Part shown: positions 57,667 to 64,000 of the stretch, piece by piece
Numbering within the stretch: the first letter of the stretch is position 1
How the letters are laid out: each line of letters opens with the position of its first letter
NCBI RefSeq assembly: GCF_021155765.1
Contig: NC_060117.1
Span: 10,382,001-10,446,000, forward strand
Direction: 5' to 3'
Source of the DNA: Diprion similis
Lineage: Eukaryota; Arthropoda; Insecta; Hymenoptera; Diprionidae
Length of the DNA stretch: 64,000 nucleotides
Notes under the pieces: model-generated
Seen by the model: the letters and a program-made list of their open reading frames with translations, nothing else
Told to the model about the DNA's origin: nothing
The model's database searches: none
Program-made: the position numbers and the translations under genes

Positions 57667-58027
57667 CTTCCAATGCTCTCAGTCTGGTGTCCAATTTGGA
57701 AATAATTTCAGCGTTTCGAATCGGCAGGTCTCTGCCTGTTCCAAACTCTGTGTAGAAGGTGTCCAAGGCTTTGCATGTGGTGGTGTCTAATGCTCTGATC
57801 GTTTGATCAAGATTGTCGAGTTGTTTTTGCAGCAAGTGGAATTTACAATGAAAGATTTTCAAAGTTACAGCATTGTTTGGCTCTACGGGGTCAGCTATAT
57901 TGCATAGTCTTTTGTTCCGTATATCGTAGTGCCCATCCGCTGTTACGTGAAATCCGACACCCGGAGGACCTCGAGTGCTCGCAGCTGTGTTTTTGTTCAG
58001 CTGACGTCCAAACACTTCGACGCTCAT
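57626..58027 (-). CDS. Fibre-like virion protein of Polintons
   Basis: An intact 133-residue frame from ATG 58027. After a basic N-terminus comes GPPGVGFHVTADGHYDIRNK and then KRLCNIADPVEPNNAVT, a repeat motif found in tail-fibre and collar proteins of phages (hydrophobic, N-V-A-x-P, then D/N-A-V). The rest is predicted coiled coil (LLQKQLDNLDQTIRALD..), ending RLRALEDER. It probably forms a trimeric or elongated surface or attachment structure; this is inferred from motif resemblance. It overlaps the integrase start, sits in the minus-strand block, and is undamaged. Confidence 0.6.
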   Translation of the reverse strand: MSVEVFGRQLNKNTAASTRGPPGVGFHVTADGHYDIRNKRLCNIADPVEPNNAVTLKIFHCKFHLLQKQLDNLDQTIRALDTTTCKALDTFYTEFGTGRDLPIRNAEIISKLDTRLRALEDERGKASAGDGTA

Positions 58028-58060
58028 CTCGTAAATGATTGCAGAAACGGCGTGAGTTGA

Positions 58061-58974
58061 TTAATAAATGATTCCAGCTTCCCGCAATTCTTCGAGAATC
58101 GACATAATTTCGTTGTTGTGACTTGTATTCCCAGCCGCTTGAGATGCCGTAAGCAAACGAAGACGTTCCACCAACTCGTTTGCGTCGTCCCAGAAAATAT
58201 AATCTGTTTTAACGCCCTGTCGAGTAACCCAAGCCTGAAGTAGCAAAACACCTTTGCCCGTACGCTTCGATGACGATGACGATGGTGATGATGTATTGAT
58301 GTTGAGCAGCTCTGCAATTAGGTGCTTGAATTTGGCGCTGGGGGTGTTTCGGATAGGCTCGGTGGCGATGTAATACTTTCTGTGAGCATTTGTTCGAGAA
58401 GGATGTTCTTGTAATTCTTCTTGTCGTTCGGGGTAACGTGAACGCTTTTCGGCATCTTCTTGAACAACAACTCCAGAAGACCTTGAGTTTTCGGGTAGAC
58501 TGAACTCCCTATGCGAATGGAATTGCGCTCGAAGCTTATCGGTGAGTCACCAACCATCAGCCCGGCGGTAGAAAGGTTCCGTACCCCGTATAAAGTATCT
58601 AGCTCGTTCTGTCTGTTTTTATCCTCAAGCGTTCCAAGATATTCATCTTCCAATCCTGCAGATGACTCTCTGATTGTTTGATCCTCTTCCTCTGCAGTTA
58701 CGAAAGAATCTTCAGCTTCAGATTCCATTTTGTTCTTTGGTTCATCCGTCGTTTCAGTTTTTAATTCTTTCTTCACCTCTTGCTTTACAGGTTTCGTGTC
58801 TCGAGAGACGTTGACTAATTCCTGCAGCGGGGTTACCACAGGTTTGAAGACATCCTTCATTGTTTCCTGCAGCGATTCTTTTCCCGTCTTGGGGATTCTA
58901 TGCTTCCGTCAAATTGCATTACTCGCTTGAGCTATACGGCGCAAGACTTTTTTTTCCTTCCGAATTTCCTGCAT
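58061..58974 (-). pseudogene. Conserved Polinton protein of unknown function, disrupted
   Basis: Minus strand from ATG 58974. A basic N-terminus (RRIAQASNAI) is followed at once by TGA 58911-58909; the frame then continues with a K/E-rich disordered middle, TLYGVRNLSTAGLMVGDSPI and GLLELLFKK (about 58440-58600). A frameshift near 58393 puts the rest in another frame: NAHRKYY, a serine run, WVTRQGVKTDYIFWDDANEL and a C-terminal block with RLRLLTASQAAGNT and ILEELREAGIIY, to 58061. The LLASQxAGN..NEI..I..ELREAGII ending recurs in insect Polinton proteins encoded between integrase and ATPase. Its role is not known to me; a structural or morphogenetic part is plausible. Confidence 0.65.
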
Positions 58975-59031
58975 GTTGACACAACTAGCTCAGCAACGCT
59001 ACTGTTTCGTTCCCCTCGATGACCGTGTACT

Positions 59032-59736
59032 TCATTCCTTTGTCATGTTTATAAAATTGTCGAATCCCTTTCTATATCGACCATTGTCGAGCTCTCGATC
59101 CTTGTCGATCACGGGGAACCCATATTTGTCACCGTTCCAGCATGCCACACAGAAGTCTTTAAACTTTGTGTACGTCATATCGGTGTTCACTTGATCGTTG
59201 TATACGTGTCTCAGGTTCATTTCGTCATGTTTGAATAAGACCAGCAGGTTAGTGTTATCGCGTACGAGATGCTTGGGGATCCGCGCGTGCGTCTGACAAA
59301 GATAGAAACAGTCTACGTCATGATGTCTACCCATGCAAAAGTATGCGCGTACGTTGCCCTGCTTCTCGCACGCTATGTCATTGACTATCATGATTGAGTT
59401 CGGTTGCGTCTCGTTCGGTGTGATGACGTGCTCATGCTTGTTAAAGGGGAAGTATTCAACACCATCGACGCTTTCAAGCACTTGACTAAGAAACTTGTAT
59501 TTCGGTTGATTGAGAGATTTTGGATAAACGTACAGGTTTTCAAACCTCAAACCGTTCAGATGCGTTAAAAGTGAGAACAATGCGTTGGTTTTGCCACAGT
59601 TAGAAGGTCCACAAAATACCGCACGTACACTACTCGGTAACAGTTCACCGTGGCGTTTTTTCGGTTTCTCATTTTGCTGCGTATATTTGTCAAAGTTCAC
59701 CACATATAGCTTGATCGATTGTGTCTCAAACTTCAT
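59032..59736 (-). CDS. FtsK/HerA-like genome-packaging ATPase (Polinton)
   Basis: An intact 234-residue frame from ATG 59736. Walker A is GPSNCGKT at residues 43-50. The Walker B strand is SIMIVND at 114-120, and a downstream CFYLCQT (143-149) is the sensor-like strand typical of A32/adenovirus-type packaging ATPases. It would drive DNA into the capsid. One oddity is that the usual acidic pair of Walker B reads asparagine-aspartate (N119, D120), which may weaken hydrolysis. It is last of the minus-strand block, divergent from the PLA2 gene with only 71 bp between starts, so a shared bidirectional promoter region (TATAAA near 59759) is likely. Confidence 0.88.
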   Translation of the reverse strand: MKFETQSIKLYVVNFDKYTQQNEKPKKRHGELLPSSVRAVFCGPSNCGKTNALFSLLTHLNGLRFENLYVYPKSLNQPKYKFLSQVLESVDGVEYFPFNKHEHVITPNETQPNSIMIVNDIACEKQGNVRAYFCMGRHHDVDCFYLCQTHARIPKHLVRDNTNLLVLFKHDEMNLRHVYNDQVNTDMTYTKFKDFCVACWNGDKYGFPVIDKDRELDNGRYRKGFDNFINMTKE

Positions 59737-59807
59737 CTCGAACGTGACTGTTCGATTTTATATAAATGCATAGTTTATAAGGACTTGCCCTCAGTCGAAG
59801 AGCGAAC
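59737..59807. promoter_or_regulatory. Divergent promoter region between ATPase and PLA2 genes
   Basis: Only 71 bp separate the two divergent starts, so 5' signals of both must overlap here. A TTTATATAAATGCAT TATA-like stretch sits at about 59756-59770. Inference from spacing and composition. Confidence 0.4.
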
Positions 59808-60604
59808 ATGATTGTGTACACACGCGATCGTAAGCGATCCTCGAAAAGACAATCACGTGGGAGAGGATTGGTGAAGAGCATCATCAACAAACTCCCGATC
59901 GAGCTGCATGTTCCCGGTTACCAATACTGCGGTCCTGGTACAAAGTTGGCGAAAAGACTCGCGAGAGATGATCCCGGTATCAATCCTCTCGACGCAGCGT
60001 GTAAGGAACACGATATAGCATATTCGAAAAATCGTGAAAATCTCGAGGCTAGAATCGTCGCGGATCAAATATTAGCCGAGAAACCCTGGAAACGGGTTTT
60101 AGTAAAAGACGCAAATTCAGGTGAAAAAGCAACTGCTTGGGCTGTAGCGAACACGATGAAGGTTAAAACAAAGTTAGGCAAGGGTTGTCGAAAACCCAAG
60201 AGCGTTCCCTTGGACAAAATCATACGCGCAGCAAAGCAATCTATGATACCGAGCCACAACGCAAAAACAAGCATCAAATCTGCACTGAAAGTGCTCGAGA
60301 AGCTGTGAAAAAAAAAGAAGGTGGTAAACATAACGTGCGATCACCGCGTATTGTACCGGTACCCTCGAAAGTTGGCGGATTTCTACCTTTTCTCATACCT
60401 ATTTTTGCGGGTCTAAGCGCTACGGGTGCATTAGCGGGAGGTGCTGCGGGTATAGCAAAAGCTGTTAATGATGCGAGCGCGGCACAACGAGAATTAGAGA
60501 AAAGTAAACGGCACAACAAAACAATGGAAGCGATCGCATTAGGTAAAGGTCTCCATCTTAAACCGTACAAGGAAGGTTTTGGTCTGCATCTTTCAAAAAA
60601 CTAA
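59808..60604 (+). pseudogene. Phospholipase A2 / hydrophobic virion protein (Polinton), frameshifted
   Basis: From ATG 59808: basic N-terminus, then a PLA2 domain with the calcium loop YCGPG (residues 40-44) and the catalytic HD pair in ACKEHDIAYS (H68, D69), the same arrangement as the phospholipase in parvovirus VP1. In virions this enzyme helps particles leave endosomes. The frame stops at 60306-60308. A second frame, entered near 60285-60300, carries a basic stretch, a glycine/alanine-rich hydrophobic segment (FLPFLIPIFAGLSATGALAGG) and a C-terminal NKTMEAIALGKGL motif to 60604. In related elements the two parts form one protein, so I read this as one frameshifted gene. Two overlapping genes is the alternative. 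Confidence 0.8.
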
Positions 60605-60606
60605 AT

Positions 60607-60984
60607 GTGACACTACCACGCCGAGCGTTAACCAATTGGGATTTGTTGAAATATGCAAAAATTATGAAAATTCCGTATTTCCGAGGTGTCTTTATGCGAA
60701 ACGAAATGCCCAAAAACGGGCCGTGTAAAAACGAGGCAGCCGTCGTCAATCTTGACGACAAAGACGGTTCTGGGACACATTGGGTTGCGTATAAGAAACG
60801 TGGCAACGATGTCATCTATTTCGACAGTTTTGGTCATCTTCAACCTCCGTTGGACCTCGTGCAATATCTCGGCGTCGGTAGTGTAAAATATAACGATGAA
60901 AGATACCAAGATTACGGTACGTTCGATTGCGGACACTTGTGTCTGAAATTTCTGAGCAATGAGCTATATAAACGTCGTACATAA
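60607..60984 (+). CDS. Adenain-like cysteine protease (Polinton maturation protease)
   Basis: The C48/C5-type fold processes capsid precursors. The frame is open from 60607. Catalytic residues are visible with correct order and spacing: histidine in GTHWVAY (position 58 of the frame), aspartate in YFDSFG (73), glutamine in RYQDY (101) and cysteine in FDCGHLC (108). The start is uncertain. The first in-frame ATG is 60664, which would cut the conserved N-terminal LTNWDLLKYAKIMKIPYFRG segment, so homology favours an initiation upstream near 60607-60625 where only GTG is available. The original ATG may be lost; otherwise the enzyme is intact. It starts 3 bp after the PLA2 gene end. Confidence 0.85.
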   Translation: MTLPRRALTNWDLLKYAKIMKIPYFRGVFMRNEMPKNGPCKNEAAVVNLDDKDGSGTHWVAYKKRGNDVIYFDSFGHLQPPLDLVQYLGVGSVKYNDERYQDYGTFDCGHLCLKFLSNELYKRRT

Positions 60985-61014
60985 TTGAGTGAAGGCAGTC
61001 TAACACTTGCAGCA

Positions 61015-61698
61015 ATGGATAATTCGTTTACGTTAACGATATCGGGAACGTCTTCGATTCTCGAAGCGCAATATTTTTCCCCGATCGAACTTGCTTCAGA
61101 CAAAAATTACACTCTCGTTCTCGTTAAATTGTTAACCTTCAATTCCATTCCCAACGTTGACGCTGGCCACAATAAATTGTACATAGGTGATAAGGTAGTC
61201 ACCATATCTACCGGCAGCTATGAAATTGAGGATATCGAAAAGTATGTTCAAGACGCTGTGAAGAATACAGACATCAAAATCAGCATCAAACCTAACAATA
61301 ATACGTTATGCAGCGAAATCAAATGTAACCACGTCGTGAATTTTGAGCCTAGTGATTCTATTGGTCAGCTTCTGGGATTCACACCGCGTGTATTGACGGC
61401 TAACCAAACTCACCAATCGGATATGCCTGTAGCTATTCTCAAGGTCAACGCGTTGCAAGTCGAATGTAGCATTACAACGGGTGCCTACGTCAATGAGCGC
61501 AAAGTTCATACTATTCACGAATTTTTCTCCATCGTTCCACCGGGATATAAGATCGTCGAAGTGCCGTCGCACGTCATTTATCTTTCGATCGCCGTTAAGA
61601 CCATAGATCACATACAGCTTCGGTTAGTGGATCAAGACGAAGACTTGGTTAATTTTCGCGGAGAAGTTATAACTGTGAGACTGCACATCAAATCGTAA
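61015..61698 (+). CDS. Minor capsid protein, penton-like single jelly roll (Polinton)
   Basis: An intact 227-residue frame from ATG 61015 (an upstream TTG at 60985 also lies in frame). The beta-rich sequence ends with the conserved block ITTGAYVNERKVHTIHEFF, then VPPGYKIVEVPSHVIYLSI and HIQLRLVDQDEDLVNFRGE. These are hallmarks of the single jelly-roll penton protein of Polintons that closes the vertices of the icosahedral shell. Its place between protease and major capsid protein agrees. No disruption. Confidence 0.85.
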   Translation: MDNSFTLTISGTSSILEAQYFSPIELASDKNYTLVLVKLLTFNSIPNVDAGHNKLYIGDKVVTISTGSYEIEDIEKYVQDAVKNTDIKISIKPNNNTLCSEIKCNHVVNFEPSDSIGQLLGFTPRVLTANQTHQSDMPVAILKVNALQVECSITTGAYVNERKVHTIHEFFSIVPPGYKIVEVPSHVIYLSIAVKTIDHIQLRLVDQDEDLVNFRGEVITVRLHIKS

Positions 61699-61704
61699 TA
61701 AAAT

Positions 61705-61848
61705 ATGGGTATTGTATATAACAGATTACCCAACAAGAGTTATATTAGTAAGGCGGCATGTCCCGATCAAGTCAGTCATCAATCGATTTCCAAACCGTTA
61801 ACACGTCAAAACGTGGAATTTCTGATAGCTTTGTTGGTCTCAAAGTGA
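61705..61848 (+). CDS. 47-residue conserved Polinton protein
   Basis: From ATG 61705, MGIVYNRLPNKSYISKAACP followed by SISKPLTRQNVEFLIALL. It starts 6 bp after the penton stop and ends 69 bp before the major capsid start. Short proteins with the same MGIVY..KAACP pattern sit at this place in other insect Polintons. Function unknown; perhaps a cement or scaffold peptide. Intact. Confidence 0.6.
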   Translation: MGIVYNRLPNKSYISKAACPDQVSHQSISKPLTRQNVEFLIALLVSK

Positions 61849-61917
61849 CACCTTTTGGAAGAGGAATTTCCAACTGATAAAACTACGGTTCTGCTGTTTT
61901 GTTGTCTGCTACGTACC

Positions 61918-63133
61918 ATGGAGGGAGAAATCTTGAGCATTCAAATACCCGTCGCCTTCGATGAGTCGATCGCTCACTAAGAAATACATGCACACAAGCC
62001 GTATGCATCATCAACTTTTAACAACAGCGACGAGATTCGCATCACCGTTCAGCATCAAGATTTATGCATATTACCAAGCAAGAGTTCGCTGCATATCTCG
62101 AGAAAATTGGTCAAATCAGATGGCAGTCCAGCAGCGGTTACAACCCTGGTCAACAATGCCATCTGCCATCTGTTCGAAGACGTACGGTACGAGCTAAACG
62201 CTGTAGAGATTGGCAAATGCAAAAACGTTGTTCTAACCAGTCTGCTGAAGGATTTCGCTTCGCTCAACCCTGGTCCGAGTTGGTTTTTGGAAAACGCTGG
62301 ATGGCTCGATGTTCGAGAAACGAAAAAATTAACTGCCGCCGATGGTAACTTCGATGTGGTATTCCCTTGAGCATGATATTGGGCTTTGCCGAAGACTATC
62401 GTAAGATCATCGTCAACGCGAAGCATGAGCTGATTCTCACAAGATCAAACAGCGATTCAAATGCCATTGTTCAAAATCAAGACGAAGACTTTCGAGTCGT
62501 GATCGATCAAGTGGAATGGTTAGTACCGTATGTGAAGCTTTCGGATAAACGAAAAATTGCTCTGTTGAATTTCATCGAGAAAGATACACCTGTCTCCATC
62601 AGCTTCCGCAGTTGGGAGATGAACGAATATGCCTGCTACCGGCAACCACGAAACACGTGTGGACTGTAAAAACGTCCACTCATTTGGAGAAACCGCGATT
62701 CGTTATTCTCGGTTTCCAAACGAATCGAAAAAACAAAGCCGACAAAAATTCCAGCCATCTTGATCACTATAACATCACCGACGTCAAGCTCTTCTTGAAT
62801 TTCGATTATTATCCGTACGGTAACCTGAACCTGGACATGAGTCATAATCGCTTCGCACTGCTGTACGAGATGTATGCCAACTTCCAGGCTACGTACTACG
62901 GCAAGGAACCCGAACCCTTGTTGACAAAGAGCGAATTACTACAGTACGAACTTTTGATATTCATCGACTGTTCGAAAAAAAACGAGGCTCTGAAATCTGG
63001 ACCGGTTGACATTCGTATCGAATTTGAGGCTACAAATAACTTTCCCACCAGTACATCTGCCTATTGCTTAATTTTATACGATCGTATAATCAAGTATAAT
63101 CCGCTGAGTGGTGGGGTGAGAAAATTGGTATAA
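61918..63133 (+). pseudogene. Major capsid protein, double jelly roll (Polinton), disrupted
   Basis: From ATG 61918: EILSIQIPVAFDESIAH, then TAA at 61978-61980. The same frame continues (SSTFNNSDEIRITVQHQDL, later FLENAGWLDVRETKKLT) to TGA 62368-62370, where a one-base deletion in a C run shifts the frame. The next part (SMILGFAEDYRK, WLVPYVKLSD) shifts again near 62630. The last part (LLPATTKHVWTVKT, YYPYGNLNLD, IDCSKKNEALKSGPVDIRIE, then NPLSGGVRKLV) reaches 63133. This is the hexon-like double jelly-roll capsomer. Length (about 405 codons) is normal. One stop and two single-base-type shifts are the only lesions, so decay is slight. Confidence 0.88.
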
Positions 63134-63174
63134 AAACCTTGAAGGTTGTGATTTTCGATTCAGTCTTATTCACG

Positions 63175-63738
63175 ATGGAGTTCATAGTTGACGTACAAGG
63201 ATTGAACAGACCAGGCCCTGGTTTTACAACAAAAGAGTTGGCAGTTATATTAGTCAATGAAGAAACTAATCTGTCAATTCCTCTCTTCCAACCACCGTAC
63301 GATTGAAATTCTTTACTCGCTCCGTTTAAGAGCGAAAATTTGTGGCTGTCACGGAATTATCACGGGTTATCCTGGGAAGGCGGTGATGTACCTCTCGAGA
63401 AGCTTAATTTCACCGTCTAATGCGTGTCGCTGCGTGACGCGTCAACGGTTCACGTAAAAGGATTGGAGAAGAAGATTTGGCTGCAGAAAGTTCTGGGCGA
63501 AAACGTAGAAGTTGTCGATCTGATGGATTTGGGTTGTCCGTCGTTGCAAAAATTGAACAAAATGTCAGATACTAAATTGAACTGTACACATCACTCTATA
63601 TCACATCCAAACTGTGCTGCTCAAAACGTATTGTTACTGCGAAATTTTCTGTTGAAATACAAAAGCCTGTTGGTATCTACTCGAACAGTTCTCAATTCTT
63701 ACTGTCCGGAGCTTGATGGTCAGGATACCGTTGAATAA
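63175..63738 (+). pseudogene. Conserved Polinton protein of unknown function, two stops
   Basis: A single frame from ATG 63175 to TAA at 63736-63738, broken by TGA 63304-63306 (where relatives have tryptophan, PPY-x-W) and TAA 63418-63420. The N-terminus EFIVDVQGL resembles an RNase H-like first strand. The middle has ENLWLSRNYHGLSWEGGDVP, and the C-terminal part KGLEKKIWLQ, DLGCPSLQKL and a CAAQNVLLL helix. D-x-GCPSL followed by H and C-A-x-x-N-V is a recurring pattern at the right end of insect Polintons. A nuclease-like fold is a guess from the first strand and the D/H pattern. Confidence 0.6.
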
Positions 63739-63851
63739 GAGCAAACATGTGAAACTGTACTCTTTATTATCAATAAAAAAGTTTTTACCAATATCAACCG
63801 TTGATTTAAAACCTCTTCCCTGCTAGTTAAGAGTTAGCGTTAACCAATTTC
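63739..63851. other. 3' flank of the last gene
   Basis: AT-rich, with AATAAA at about 63771, a plausible polyadenylation signal for the capsid-side transcript, just before the terminal repeat. Confidence 0.5.
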
Positions 63852-64000
63852 AGAACCTTCCAGAATTCAACGACGCGCCAAAAACCGATGGACGCAGGCC
63901 TCTCGACGTCAAGTCGCAACTCGTCGGACGATTCCGAGAATTGTTTGTCTGCCTAAGATTCCGAGAATTGGTTCAGGGTCGTAGGTTATCTTTCTCACGG
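63852..64000 (-). repeat. Polinton right terminal inverted repeat (cut by window edge)
   Basis: Reverse complement of 50703-50851, no gaps, two differences in 149 bp. Continues beyond 64000. Confidence 0.95.

Larger units (their letters stand above)
50703..64000. mobile_element. Polinton/Maverick element (right end outside the window)
   Basis: A self-replicating virus-like DNA transposon, recognised by inverted terminal repeats plus the full diagnostic gene set: protein-primed DNA polymerase B, retroviral-type integrase, FtsK/HerA-like packaging ATPase, adenain-like protease, penton-like and double jelly-roll capsid proteins. At least 13.3 kb is visible, in keeping with the usual 15-20 kb. 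Gene blocks are plus (51.1-56.6), minus (56.7-59.7) and plus (59.8-63.7). Six genes carry stops or frameshifts and five are open. Such elements insert via the integrase, copy with PolB, and are thought able to form virions. Confidence 0.95.

Noticed and set aside
58024-58317. Histidine-rich 97-codon minus frame
   Set aside because: Wrong-frame reading of the conserved Polinton protein; the true continuation with the conserved C-terminal tail is in the neighbouring frame.
1-64000. CRISPR array, tRNA, rRNA or bacterial operon
   Set aside because: No evenly spaced identical repeats with unique spacers, no tRNA cloverleaf recognised, no rRNA signature, and gene structure is eukaryotic.

Overview
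The window is repeat-dominated DNA from an animal, most likely an insect. It is AT-rich, has spliced reading frames with GT..AG introns, and carries transposon families common in insects: a non-LTR element of the zinc-knuckle type, P-like, THAP/DDE-4 and Mutator-like DNA transposons, solo LTRs, and a Polinton/Maverick. I name no species. I see no tRNA, rRNA, CRISPR array or bacterial-type operon. The only candidate non-transposon genes are a SAM-domain gene on the minus strand (exons between 37430 and 33598) and one isolated exon near 19.6 kb.

Layout. 0-1.5 kb: the 5' part of a LINE reading leftward out of the window. 2.4-3.3 kb: imperfect tandem repeats with hairpins. 3.9-6 kb: a P-element-like transposase reduced to its THAP and C-terminal parts, with a dispersed repeat where the catalytic core should be. 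7.6-11.2 kb: a two-gene transposon (YqaJ exonuclease plus THAP-DDE transposase) whose gene halves have been exchanged by an internal inversion. 15.0-15.7 kb: a MITE with TA target duplications. 16.2-18.4, 21.3-23.4, 24.2-29.1 and 48.4-49.1 kb: large fold-back (hairpin) repeats, the third holding a 243-bp solo LTR. 30.5-31.5 kb: a diverged tandem duplication of about 0.5 kb. 33.6-37.4 kb: the SAM-domain gene. 37.8-39.8 kb: two more THAP/DDE-4 relics in series. 41.9-46.0 kb: a Mutator-like transposase gene split by a 2,025-bp LTR insertion with a perfect 4-bp target duplication.

50.7-64.0 kb: a Polinton. Its inverted terminal repeats pair base for base over 149 bp with two differences; the right one runs off the window. 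Plus strand: a small OB-like protein and protein-primed DNA polymerase B. Minus strand: integrase with chromodomain, a fibre-like protein, a conserved protein of unknown function, and the packaging ATPase. Plus strand again: a phospholipase A2/hydrophobic virion protein, adenain-like protease, penton-like minor capsid protein, a 47-residue protein, the double jelly-roll major capsid protein, and a conserved protein of unknown function. Together these cover replication, integration, packaging, maturation and capsid. The copy is nevertheless broken: I count about 11 in-frame stops and 8 frameshifts in six genes, while ATPase, penton, fibre-like protein and the two smallest genes are open.

Limits: coordinates of repeat arms, pseudogene joins and exon edges were read by eye. 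Family assignments rest on recognisable motifs, not on searches.
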